Part shown: positions 37,296 through 48,556 of the stretch, one piece after another | How the letters are laid out: each line of letters begins with the position of its first letter | How positions within the stretch are numbered: the first letter of the stretch is position 1 | DNA from: Sarcocystis neurona | Taxonomy: Eukaryota; Apicomplexa; Conoidasida; Eucoccidiorida; Sarcocystidae | Assembly (NCBI GenBank): GCA_000727475.1 | Contig: KL647289.1 | Coordinates: 4,902,019 to 4,966,018, forward strand | Reading direction: 5' to 3' | DNA length: 64,000 bases | Translations under genes and position numbers: made by a program | The notes under the pieces: model-generated | Database searches by the model: none | Told to the model about the DNA's origin: nothing | Seen by the model: the letters and a program-made list of their open reading frames with translations, nothing else

Positions 37296-37621
37296 ATGTT
37301 TATGTTGCTTCCTGCTTCTGCATACCAGGATCTCACCCAAACATGTACACACGAACATATATACGTATATATATTCGCCTAGTGAGGACAACGTGTCGCG
37401 TGCATCTGCATTTAAGCTCCTACAGGCGCCACACATTCTGCGCACATACGCAAAATTATAATGAGAACATGAATACGTATACATGTATATGCTCTACAGG
37501 GTGAATGACGGTCCAAAGCGTACTGGACAGCTACGCAGCAGACAGGCGCTCTCCCCTCTGCTTCGTACACCAACGTCGAAGCGAACTACGCAAGTACACG
37601 CATGACATTATGTCAAGTATG

Positions 37622-37656
37622 GAAGAGACATACGACCTATGGTCATATGTCTCTTC
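37622..37656. other. 16-bp hairpin with 3-base loop
   Basis: GAAGAGACATACGACC at 37622-37637 pairs with GGTCATATGTCTCTTC at 37641-37656 around the loop TAT. There is one mismatch, C-A if the plus strand is transcribed, but a G-U wobble if the minus strand is, so a minus-strand transcript would pair fully. Role unknown. Confidence 0.6.
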
Positions 37657-38333
37657 GGGCGTGAAACAGTTGTGTGCCGGTTTCGAGATGCACGAAACAG
37701 CAAACGCACGCCATAATGTTTTCCTTAACTGGAAATTTTGAAGACTCGATACATAAAAACTCTTCCTGTGCGCGCACGTGTGGAAGTGCGCATTCACGGT
37801 GGATGGTGCCTTTGAGTAGCGTGTTTCATTTGACTATTCGAAACTACTTATCTTGTGGAAAGAGTTGGCGACAAGGCTCTCTGAGTGCAACACGCTGCAC
37901 AAGTTGACTTTGGTAGGGACTCAACAGTCGCTAACACTAGTCCCGCAATCCCGCTAAGTATGGAGATTCATGGGAAGGATCTGCCTACCAGCATTGAAAA
38001 CCTACTGTAGGTGCTACACTGGCGCACAGATTGTGCGCAGGTTATTAAATATGATTATGGAAGCACACACGTGTATATATGATTGCGTTTCTGAAGCTAC
38101 GGACGAGTACAAAACACTAGAACATTGAAGTGGTGATCTATGCTTTAATCTTGTGTATACACGTGGAAGTACCATTTTCGCAAGGACGTGCGCACAGATG
38201 TGCCCTTGTACTTTAGTTACTCCGTGTAAAGGGTGCTCTGATAATTTCTGTAGGCCGGGGCCTACGCGTCCGTTTTGCAAGACTTCAGTTCAAGACTGTT
38301 GCCTGTTGCTCCCTCCTTCACGCACTTGACCCG
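37657..38333. other. Nothing supported
   Basis: Short frames only; no motif, repeat or splice pattern worth naming. Confidence 0.35.
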
Positions 38334-39079
38334 ATGCCGTTACTACTTACGCGCGTGTTTGCCAGGCTGGAGTCCTCAACCGGCGCACATCCACAGCCCT
38401 CTTATGTAGATGCGCCCTTACGTTGTCTCTACGACTCAAGCAAACCGGCATCGTCAGCCCATCTACTGAACAAGGCGCCTGCGTCCTGTGCTAATGCATT
38501 CCTACAACAACCTTGCTTCCTTCGCTTCGAAGCGCCTACACTATCCTCGTGTCTTCTACCTCGAAGCTACGGCAAAGACCTCCGTTTCCGCTTCTGCAAG
38601 CGGGTGCAGAAAATCTGGAGTCATTCGCTATAGAGAAGCGACCCCGAGGTGGTTTCAAATGAACAGAGAGGCAAGCTATATAGTGATGGCTGGAAGATGG
38701 CCCGGGCCCCCGATAAAGGGAGGCATACGTGTGAAAAGTGAAATACGCACAGTTTGAGGCTTGGCAGGGATGCCTGCGTGTTTCGGTGGCCTTCTCTATC
38801 GTATGCGATGCTGCACTCCTCTAGTGATGGACCGCTGTGTCCCCAGCTGTTGCTGGGGTTTGTATACTGGTGGCCTGCCGCATCCGCGGCTGCCGCTGGA
38901 GCTCCTGCGTACTCTTGTGAGTACAACACAGGAGAAGGTAGATACACGCGTGCGAGACGCACGAAAGCGGGAGTATCAGCAACATAATCTGCGTGTTCTC
39001 GTCTTCCACAGTTGTAAACACTTTGTTTGTTAACCACTGCGTGCAACGAATAAGTTAGTGCGGTCGGTGTAGGCCTCAT
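38334..39079. other. Candidate coding region, strand uncertain
   Basis: Two frames look protein-like. On the plus strand, 38334-38633 starts with ATG and contains DAPLRCLYDSSKPASSAHLL. On the minus strand, 39079 down to 38621 contains DTPAFVRLARVYLPSPVLYS, an Ala run and GHSGPSLEECSIAYDREGHR. They barely overlap, so both could be exons of convergent genes. Neither matches a family I know. Confidence 0.28.
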
Positions 39080-40147
39080 TATTGCAGGGCTGTTTGCACC
39101 AGTTTTGCGAGCATTCTCCGAAATGTCTTTGGCGTCGGTAAGTATACTAACAGGTATCTACTGCACATGCGCACATAGGTAACCTGTACTGTATTACTGT
39201 ATCTGTCAGTCTGCTCTTCATTTTGTGTTGTACTGGTACGCACCTGTACGTCTGTGCTTCATACACGAATGTAGCTTTAGGCGTGCAGTGCATGTGCGAG
39301 TGAAGAACTAGGCGTGCACTGTACGTCCAGATATTGATAAAGTTTGTACTTTATACACGAGGATGTGTAGAAGGGGGCTCTGGTGTAAAATAGTGCCGGG
39401 AGCAGTTTACCGAGCGTTCAGTGGCTGGTAAGAATAGACCACAGCGACGTTTGCAGCCTACGGACAGCTTTATCGTATTTTAGGAATAGTTGCTCAAACC
39501 ATGAACGCGCGCATGCTCTTCAATGAAACAAACGCCAACAAAAGACATCTTGACCACGCGTACGTGTTCAAGTATAAATTGTTGCGTGCATATTTAAGTA
39601 GTTCTTCGACAGACGGTGGTGGACACGGTTTCATTTTCGACCTTGAAGTTCTCTGCTGCACCTTGAACGCGGTCGCACATCCTTTTTATCAACCTTGCAG
39701 TGACACACGCGTAGCAGCAACCGAGCCGGTAAAGACGCAGCAGCAGAGCTAATAATAGCAGCAGCAGCAGCAGGTCCACGAGTAAGAAAGCATCGACAGG
39801 TGTACCATGACTGAAGAAGTCCGAGCATCGTCAAAGGTGAATAAGAAGGGGGACCACCAATGCAGCAGTGGCGCCCTGACTGCTGCACCAGTAGCATTTA
39901 TACGAATGCAGCACCATTGAATGAAGGAGTCTCTGCATCACAAGCGAAGCAGCGGTGACACTCCGGTTGAAGAAGCTATGCGAAGTGTGACGCACCTGCA
40001 GCAGCTGCTGTATCTGTAGCATCACGTGGGCAGCACCACATCAGGTAAGTCAGCTACATGAGCATCAGTGGCATGAGAGCACGTGCCGGTGACAGCCCAA
40101 CAGCAGCACCAGGGCGGTTGTCACTGTGCGGACTGCTGAGCATTGCA
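39080..40147. other. Spacer with short CAG tracts
   Basis: Contains a CAG patch at 39737-39775 broken by AATAATAG, plus scattered GCAGCA words to 40140. It forms the 3' side of the minus-strand gene ending at 40148. No gene supported. Confidence 0.4.
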
Positions 40148-41540
40148 CTATCTGGTGAAAGAATTCGAAGCTTGAGGTCCAGAAAAAGGCGGCCCGGCTT
40201 CGAGGTCACGGGGGAAATCGGGGTCGCCGTCTGCTTTCATGTCTGGTGTTAAACGTGTATCCAGGGGTGACTGTGCTGCTACTGTTGGTGCAGGATCGGG
40301 GGCACCGTTTGTTTTCAAGTCCGGTGTTAGAGGTGTATCCACGGGCGGCTGTGCTTCTACTGTTGGTGCAGGCGCTGCGGCAGGAAATTGAGGCTCAGCC
40401 GGTGTTTGCGGATTTTGTCCCCCTTCTACTCCTGCTTCTGACGTAGACGTCGTCTCAGAAAGCTGCATACCCTGAATGATCATGAGGACACCGTATATCA
40501 TTGACCAGAGCCCTCCAAATAGAATGAAGGCGCTGGCTAATTGAAGCAACCCCACTGTCGTGAGTTGTTTGTTTTTAGTAGCGACTCCGCATACCAGAGC
40601 GCCAGTTCCAAACGGGAGAATAATGTTGAGGACTCCTCCCATAACCAACAGTTGCTTCTCCAGCGGGTCCTTCATTTGAGGGACCTGAAAAAAAAAACTT
40701 CAGATGCGCGGTGCTTCAAAGCTGCTCAGAAATATCTTGCGCAGTAAAGAGTTTCCAGAGGAAAGAAACTGCATCTGTGCATCAACAGTCGCATACAGCT
40801 GGAGAGACGAGCTCTGTGAGCGTCCGACTCGTGGCTATGCGTACTTGGGACCACCCTAAAGTTTGACACGGTGCACATGAATAATGCAATTAACTTTGCT
40901 TCTCAATCAGAGGAGCTGGTACCGTTTCATCTACAGTGTAACTACTCCAAGTCACACAACCCGTTGATCAGAATATAGCGGTTAGACAAAACATCCAGGC
41001 AACGTAGCTCGTTACCTCTCTTTCTGTATCTAACTGGGACGTGTTCGGTCCGCCGAAGTACACACAAGTCAGCGCTTTACGCACACTTGTGTGACCTCCC
41101 TGATCTGCCGACGTTGTCATTGTTCTACACGCAGTCTTCAAGCAGAGCGTCGTCGCGGTTGTGACGGATTTTTGTCTCTGATACCGGAGAGCTACAAGAG
41201 AGTTAGTATGGACCTACGTTGTTGTAGGTGAGCACTTAGGTGTATACGCATGTGTACGCATCTGTAAGCCAACGTGCAGAGTGAGTATGTGTGTACGTGA
41301 ATGTCCGTGGTTGCTTCTTCGTATGTGAGTCGACACGTATGGATAGTCCACTGCACGTATGTAGGCATATGACCTAAAAATCGTAGAGCCTGCCTGTGTA
41401 TATGATCGCGGGTGTAAGTGACCATCTCCATGAAATTCAGGGCAGCAGCAAGCCGAACAGCGTCCCTCAACGTCTGTTGTTGTCGCTTATGATTGATGAC
41501 TTACGCCGCAACAGCAGTTCGTCTCGTCCGCGACCGCCAT
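40148..41540 (-). CDS. Small two-helix membrane protein, Stum/SPEC3-like, copy 2
   Basis: Two-exon gene, 190 residues. Exon 1 is 41540-41505 (12 codons, MAVADETNCCCG) before GTAAGT; exon 2 is 40684-40148 after a T-run and CAG, beginning VPQMKDP. The join is phase 0 and the intron 820 bases. Helix 1 spans about LLVMGGVLNIILPFGTGALV, helix 2 about LLQLASAFILFGGLWSMIYG. The layout NIxxPFGxGA, short loop, GxxQ, then a Trp helix ending YGxLM is shared with the copy at 32315-34947 and resembles the Stum/SPEC3 domain. After helix 2 comes a soluble Pro/Ala/Thr-rich tail of about 100 residues, absent from copy 1, with two tandem 26-residue units (first starting PAPTVEAQPPVDTPLTPDLK, second PAPTVAAQSPLDTRLTPDMK). 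Cys9-11 are candidate lipidation sites. An ATG three codons into exon 2 could mislead a gene finder; the conserved first exon shows it is not the start. Confidence 0.75.
40235..40390 (-). repeat. Two tandem 78-base units in the tail of copy 2
   Basis: The same words recur 78 bases apart on the plus strand: TTTCA, GTC, GGTGTTA, then GTGTATCCA, GG, GACTGTGCT or GGCTGTGCT, and TCTACTGTTGGTGCAGG or close variants. Units begin near 40235 and 40313. The period is a multiple of three, so the reading frame is kept. Confidence 0.75.
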
Positions 41541-42696
41541 GGTGTGTTGGTTGAATTACCTAGGATGAACAGAGAAGCACCGAGTCAGCAGCGCTCTGTG
41601 TGGAGCCGGAAACCGGCTACAGAAGCAGAAAAGAAGACTGCGTATGCATTTGTATGCTTTTTGACAGAGAACAACGGACTTGTTAAGCGTACAGATGCCT
41701 ACGGATTTCATTATATATATGTCGTAAACAACCACTGGAGAAGTGTGTGCATCTGTGTACGGCGTAGAAGCAGACGCATGTCCACGCAAACGTCGGTGTT
41801 ATCGCTTCTGGAGGATTTCACTGCGGGGCCCCACGAGCAAAGCAGCGAGAGAAGTTCTGCTGTGTACTTATTTGTCTCCCTTCGCGACTAACTCATCGGA
41901 GTGATCTCCCTTCATACTCAATGTCGTGGGGCGATGTCATGTCGGCCTTAATTGACTTAAAATTCTCGTCTCCCCCCTATCGCCTCTCGCTACAGAACTC
42001 CTCATTCATTCAACATGCCGCACTTCCAGAATTTATCTTACCGCTGCACGCAGGGTCACGTTACTGAAAGACGCATTATGAGCAGATCGGATTCTGTTGG
42101 ACGTGGCCTGATGGGTGACGCCCTGTAGGGTCACAATGCAGACGAAGTTAATCATAACTAAGCCCTTGTTATGCTCCACAAAAGACGTCTGCTGTCTAAG
42201 TGCTTTAATCGTAGGGAAACATACAGGTGCACGTGTGCAGGGTTGATGACTGTTAATGTTTGCATTGCAAAAGTTGACTGCGTACATGTCGCGCGTGTAC
42301 ACGCATATATCGCTGACCTGCAGAATGAAGCATATGCTCGTTTCTGTGCTATTTGTAGACGAAGAACAAAAAGGAGGAGGACGAGGAGGACACCATTAGG
42401 GAGAAGGCGGGAAACTTAGGGACCTACAAATAAGTCGGCAGGCATTATCGTGTTTGTAGAGCCATACGCTGTCAACGTTACGTGCGAGAACGTATAATCT
42501 CCAACTACCACCACGGCCCTGCGCATATGTAGATATGATTAGTTCCTCTAGAGGGACTTCCTGGAAATTCTCTGGCCAACAGTGTGATGCATCAAATTAG
42601 CTCATTCGAATTCCGGAGAGCTGGATTCCAACAGACGGAAGGAAGCTTGCCGTTCATCTATGTATATTTGTTGTTATAGGCACACTTCCCATTACA
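41541..42696. other. Upstream flank of copy 2; nothing clear
   Basis: Presumed promoter side of the minus-strand gene starting at 41540. Plus frame 41493-41891 and minus frame 42302-42033 are open but short and without motif. Confidence 0.35.
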
Positions 42697-43868
42697 GTGC
42701 AAGAGGCCATTGAACAGTCTGTGTCTGGGTGTAGCTCTTTTCCGATACCGTGTCCATATTGCTTAAAAAATTCACACGTGCACCACCTACGACACACGTA
42801 TCTAGACTGTCTCTTTCACCTTCCCACACTGGGAACCTTCGATCGCTGTGAAAAAAGCATCCCATTCGGTCTAAACAACTCTATCACTAATAGCAGGTAC
42901 TGCCTACCTTTAGGACTACAGCTAACACTCCTTCCACCCGTACCCTTCTTACACGTATTACCAGTACTACTACTGCCACTACTGGTGTTTCTACAACCAC
43001 TGCTACCGTTCTTGCCAAGGACTTCACACCCATGCGAACAAATGAGTAGAATGCTGCACACGCGCAATCGTACGAAAGGATTGACTATCCACAGAAGATC
43101 CGAGAAAGACTTTCTTTCTCCTTGCTTGCTGAGAAGACACTTTTACCGTACTCACGCGCACGTACGTGGAGCTATGGACAGCACTACCTTCCTAGACTCG
43201 TTAGGGTTCCACAAAAAAGTACACTTCCTGCAGATTCTTTCTTATAGCGAGTCGGCCGCGTACTTGTTACCTCTTCCCAGTTCGTTCCTAGCGTTTAAGA
43301 TGGGGAACACCATGCTATCACATCTACACACGCATAACGGGCAGTAAAGTACGCATAGCACATACGGGACTGGATAGCCCGACACACAAACGCAGGCACG
43401 CGAAGACAGAAAGTTCTAGAGTGACACGTAGGAACACGTAAGGATATCAAGCGCGATAAGGAGGATTACAGAAAGGTTACAGAAAGGTGCAGAGTGTAGT
43501 GAACGCTTGTACACATCAATCGCGTAGTCCACGTTATCTACACGCGACAGAGCAGACAGGGAAATCATTAAGCTAATGCGCCAGCACAAGTATTGGAACA
43601 CAATGGATGCCCACTGTTTGTAGCGTAGAGCTGAAGTCCAAATCGTTCTGACGCACGACAAAATGCGGCTCGTTGAGACCCGAGCAGGGCCGTAGGGAAC
43701 TGCGTACATCATGAAACCCCTGCGCTTAGGCATAAAGGGCTGGAAATACAGAATTATGGAAAACGGCTTCTTTACCAGCTCCAGTGCGGATATCAAGGGA
43801 GGCGCTTCAACCACTTCGTCTAATTGTTGCGGAAAGAATGTTGTGGACGCGTACCGCCAAGGAGTCAC
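42697..43868. other. Two candidate frames on opposite strands
   Basis: A plus frame of 216 codons (42697-43347, no ATG start) is Leu/Pro/His-rich in the middle because of a degenerate ACT/CTA triplet tract at 42930-43012. The minus strand of that tract reads as a hydrophilic Gly/Ser/Thr/Cys/Lys stretch. Next to it a 150-codon minus frame with an ATG start (43868-43416) looks protein-like: MTPWRYASTTFFPQQLDEVV, later SRVDNVDYAIDVYKRS and a hydrophobic end. The minus-strand reading is preferred; product unknown. Confidence 0.3.
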
Positions 43869-46535
43869 GGTTGAAAAGACGGACTATCATTTGACTTTCG
43901 TTTTGACATCGCAAAACGCAGACCCGCTGATCCATTTACTCGTTTAATACACGCGTCTGCCAAATTTATTCAAGGATATTGTTGAGTCACAACGAATAGA
44001 CAGTTGACCACATTTCACGGAGGATCTTCTCACCACAGTTGGTGTGCACGTGCCACAGCTTCACAGAAAGGCTCAGGCCGGAAAGTTCGTGTGGGACCCT
44101 TACGCCGCTCTAGGAGTTAACTGATAGTCTACAAAAGGCTGGCGAATGGCGAAGCCCGGCATACTTGTACCGCGACAAAGAAAGGATACTGCAAACCAGT
44201 TCACTTTGTCCTACGTGGTAATGAACTGTATTTCTTACCGTAGTAAGGCGGACAAAATCACTATGAGAAGGAGGCCGACGACACTAACGACCTCAAAAAC
44301 CATAGTTTCCAACAGTACGAGAATCACAAATAGTCGTTGCCGCAGCTACCCCACCAACAACGACGTGCAGTAGTACTTACTGCACCAGCACCAGCACTGA
44401 CTAGGTACGTATTTTTGACGCCACAAGAAGCCTACCGAAAAAAAGTCATGAGCCCTCTTCACACTTCTGGACAGTTCGCTCTGAAATGCACGAAATGCCG
44501 AACTCCTGTTCACCTATACTGTCCGTGGGTGTCTGTGTCTACTGTAAACCCTCAGTTAGTACGGGCTGACAGACAGTACGTGTAACACATCCATAGATAT
44601 ACATATATACAAGCGTGTACGCGCACGTATATACATATGTGTGGACGTATATGCATTTGCTCTCGTAGGGACATGTATTTCTGCGCACGCAATTCTAGAC
44701 AGCCTGCTGACTTATGTATACACGTAAAAATTAGGTGTACATGTTGTGCGAAATAGGGGGCGCATGTATCACTATGTTAGACGTATATGTGTAGATGCGT
44801 GAGAAGGATATTTGTGAGAAAAAGGCGCTATAAAACGACAGCTACACGTAATTACCTACACGCGTTCGTAGGCGTGAAATCTTCTGCCCAGGCAACAGCG
44901 TTGATACCACACATGCGGAAGGAAACACAGTCTAAGACACGCATCCAGCAAATTTACTGCTGTGCGCCCCTCTATAGGCTGGAAATTGGGCGCTGCTACG
45001 GCAACACACAAAACACTACCTTGAGGTCACGTAAGATCGTCCCAGGCACACGCACAGCGGGATCGTCGGCGTTGCCACCCCTCTCGAGGCTACGGGTGCT
45101 CATTCCTTCTGTGGGTAAGCACAAAAGTGTACTTTCTTTCAGACACGGTCGCATGGATATGTCTGTCGTATGTTCGCACTTTTTTTATTTGTACTGCGTG
45201 TAAAAAGGCCGTATGTTGTTAAAATAGTGTACGAACACATCCATCTACATATGAAAATATAATAGTAATTCCGCACCTACAACAAGCGCTGCCGCTACCA
45301 GCGTAGCCTCTCAGCGAACGGATTCTTCTTTTATCGAAGTCTTCTTATTGCAAAAACGCCGAGGGGCACCACAAAATTTACACGGCCATGAAAGTTTCAC
45401 TTGTGCAAGCACCAGTGGAGCCACGCGTTGTTCCAGTTAGTAGTCAACATTCTTGCAATCTGTACAATTTATTCTGTTTTTAGCTCACACTCAGTTTGTA
45501 GTCACAAGACGAAATCCGGCAGAAGAAGCAGTGTTGTACACATGGAAAGGTTAGTTAATCACTGTCATTGTAACGCCGCAGGACATACGACAACTCCGAT
45601 AATTTGGTGATTCCTCTGAAGTCGAAGTCAAATTGGAGGTGTAAGCGCCAGCACGGGTCACTGCGGGGGAACTGTGTCATGCTGGGGAGTTTTACCTAGA
45701 AACGAGCCGTTTCACAGCCAGAGCGGACGACAAATATCTGCAGCGTGGTGTCACGTGTTGGAAAACTGCACGTAAATGCAAAAGGACACGGTACACCTAC
45801 GTATCACCAGAAGGAGGATACGCGTACCCAGCACTCTTTTGCACCAACATAAATATCTATACATATATATATATACGTACTATGTGTTAAAACGTCGCGA
45901 ACTTGGTATATATAACGAAAGAGCACTTACAGGTAACGTAGGGGACCCAACACTCCTCAGTAACACGTAGGACGTTTTATATTCCTACGACAGGGGAGGG
46001 CAGACACTGGGGACGCGTATTCACTGTACCGACACGCGAATCCTCCGTCTATCTGCTATTACCTTTCCACGAAATAGTACAACCATATTTCGTTTCTCAT
46101 CCATTTTGAGATACTTCGTTGTGACTACTTCTTTTCTCAATCAAACCGCAGATAAAGACTTCCTGGAGTTTCTTCGTCCGTTAAAGTGAAAGTTTTATGC
46201 TGCTGTATCGTACAGGTGGAATGTAGCGGGCTAGCCATACTTAGGATAGATCGGTGAAAATGCACCGATACAGACCTTACTCGCAAAATACAACTTTGCG
46301 CATATAAGCGGACTAGCAAGTGATTCAAGCATAAATTATCAATTGAAGTACAAGGAGGTGTGCACGTATGAATATTTATACGTCGACACCATCGTAAGCC
46401 TACACTCACCTGTGGTAGCCTGTAGACCTACAATATGGACATTCAAAAAACGCATACATATGTACGTATATACGCCTGTAAACGCTGTACTTGGATACCC
46501 TCAAAGCAGCGTCCAGTGTCGCCTCCCACATACAA

Positions 46536-46540
<5 letters not shown>
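43869..46540. other. Nothing supported
   Basis: Short frames, scattered ACGTACAC words and a short TA run (about 45859-45874). No exon-like segment with good splice sites was found. Confidence 0.4.
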
Positions 46541-46580
<40 letters not shown>

Positions 46581-47188
46581 GNNNNNNNNNNNNNNNNNNN
46601 NNNNNNNNNNNNNNNNNNNNNNNNNNNNNNNNNNNNNNNNNNNNNNNNNNNNNNNNNNNNNNNNNNNNNNNNNNNNNNNNNNNNNNNNNNNNNNNNNNNN
46701 NNNNNNNNNNNNNNNNNNNNNNNNNNNNNNNNNNNNNNNNNNNNNNNNNNNNNNNNNNNNNNNNNNNNNNNNNNNNNNNNNNNNNNNNNNNNNNNNNNNN
46801 NNNNNNNNNNNNNNNNNNNNNNNNNNNNNNNNNNNNNNNNNNNNNNNNNNNNNNNNNNNNNNNNNNNNNNNNNNNNNNNNNNNNNNNNNNNNNNNNNNNN
46901 NNNNNNNNNNNNNNNNNNNNNNNNNNNNNNNNNNNNNNNNNNNNNNNNNNNNNNNNNNNNNNNNNNNNNNNNNNNNNNNNNNNNNNNNNNNNNNNNNNNN
47001 NNNNNNNNNNNNNNNNNNNNNNNNNNNNNNNNNNNNNNNNNNNNNNNNNNNNNNNNNNNNNNNNNNNNNNNNNNNNNNNNNNNNNNNNNNNNNNNNNNNN
47101 NNNNNNNNNNNNNNNNNNNNNNNNNNNNNNNNNNNNNNNNNNNNNNNNNNNNNNNNNNNNNNNNNNNNNNNNNNNNNNNNNNNNNNNN

Positions 47189-47224
<36 letters not shown>
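46541..47224. other. TA microsatellite interrupted by an assembly gap (607 N)
   Basis: TA repeats at 46541-46575, then GTACG, then N from 46582 to 47188, then TA repeats again from 47189 to 47224. The assembly broke inside or beside the microsatellite. Frames running through the N have no meaning. Confidence 0.95.
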
Positions 47225-47228
<4 letters not shown>

Positions 47229-48556
47229 GCAGACGTAGATCAAATCAGCAAATACTTTCAATATTTCCGTTACAGTGTTCAACGTTGAGCAGTGTCGATG
47301 CGCACCGCACTTACTCTCGGCCTGGTGTAACTTTATGTTTCCAGCAGCGAGCTTGTGTTGTACAGACCACGTGTAGCTTCAACAAGGAGCATTTGCAACG
47401 TTTGAACACACGCAGTACCCTGAGGGTCAAACCTCGCACACTTGGCATTCTGCGTCTCTACCCGCATACAATCTACGGAAGCAAAGGGGGAGGAGGCTCA
47501 CGTCTTAGAGCCGTAACATTGCTGCACAACAACGGGCGTAATTTTGTTGGATTAAAAGCCTATTCAGCGACATACACGTATGCGTATATGGATGTGTGTA
47601 TATGTGTATGCACAGAGAGACAGGCCTGCAAGCACACGTGTTTATGCCGAGACATAGATCATTCTTCTTCACCTGCGTTGTGTGTAGTGACTGTGGCTTA
47701 ATAATAATTTTCATCAATGAATGACTGCAGTTAGACGACAAAGGGGTGTCTAACGATGCACCGTTTGACAGCTCTTTTTCACCCCGTGTGTATGTCTGTC
47801 CAGAACACTGGGAGCCTCCACATTGTACATTACGCTACCCGGACCTAGGAGACCAAAGTCTTTTCAGATCTGCATAACAACGGAAGAGTGCGGATTACGC
47901 ACATGCTCCCGGACTACTGCTACAACTCCGATTGAAACAACAGTTTTACGTCGGTACTTAAACACGAAATTCGAATCCACGCCGCTTCTAAAACTTGTGC
48001 GACAGATGCACGTATGGCAGCACCGTTCACGAAAAACAGCTGCGCGATGCGCACGCGTCAAGGGACCAAGAGGAAGCTCTCTGAAATAGTCTGAAATCGC
48101 CCTCACACTAATCCGAGGAATTTTTATGTGTCTGTCTATATGTATGCATGCATGTTCAGATATATATATATATATATATGTGTATATATACACACACGAA
48201 CCACGCACTCTCACGTATTAGTTGCACGAGTGCAAGAGCTATGTCTATCTCTTTCCTATCCTCGCTCTCCTCACATTTATTGCCACATTAGGTAACCCGC
48301 TGCGCGGATGAGTTCGTCAAGAGGGACCCATGTGCTGTTAGGGCTCATTGCTAGGCAACCAACTGACTGCTATACATTCACTGTTGTTGGAATCTACATA
48401 CAATAAAGTCCCTAAAGATATATTTATGTGTGGGGTGGACAGTGCGAGCATTGTTGCACCATTGACGATGACGTTGAGCTGCTAATTCAGGCGAGGAAGA
48501 TGTGGAATGTCTGCACGTTGATAGAACATCCACGACGACCATGCGGCGTGCATCTG
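47225..48556. other. Nothing clear
   Basis: The plus frame after the gap to 47701 is open without ATG and has no motif. A TA run lies at 48161-48190. Confidence 0.35.

Noticed and set aside
40148..40675. Start of membrane protein copy 2 at the ATG at 40675
   Set aside because: The conserved mini-exon at 41505-41540 and matching splice phase show that this ATG is internal.
42697..43868. Decayed retrotransposon
   Set aside because: No reverse transcriptase, integrase or long terminal repeat could be recognised.
46343..47701. 452-codon plus frame across the gap
   Set aside because: Most of it is N flanked by TA repeats that read as Ile-Tyr; it is not evidence of a gene.
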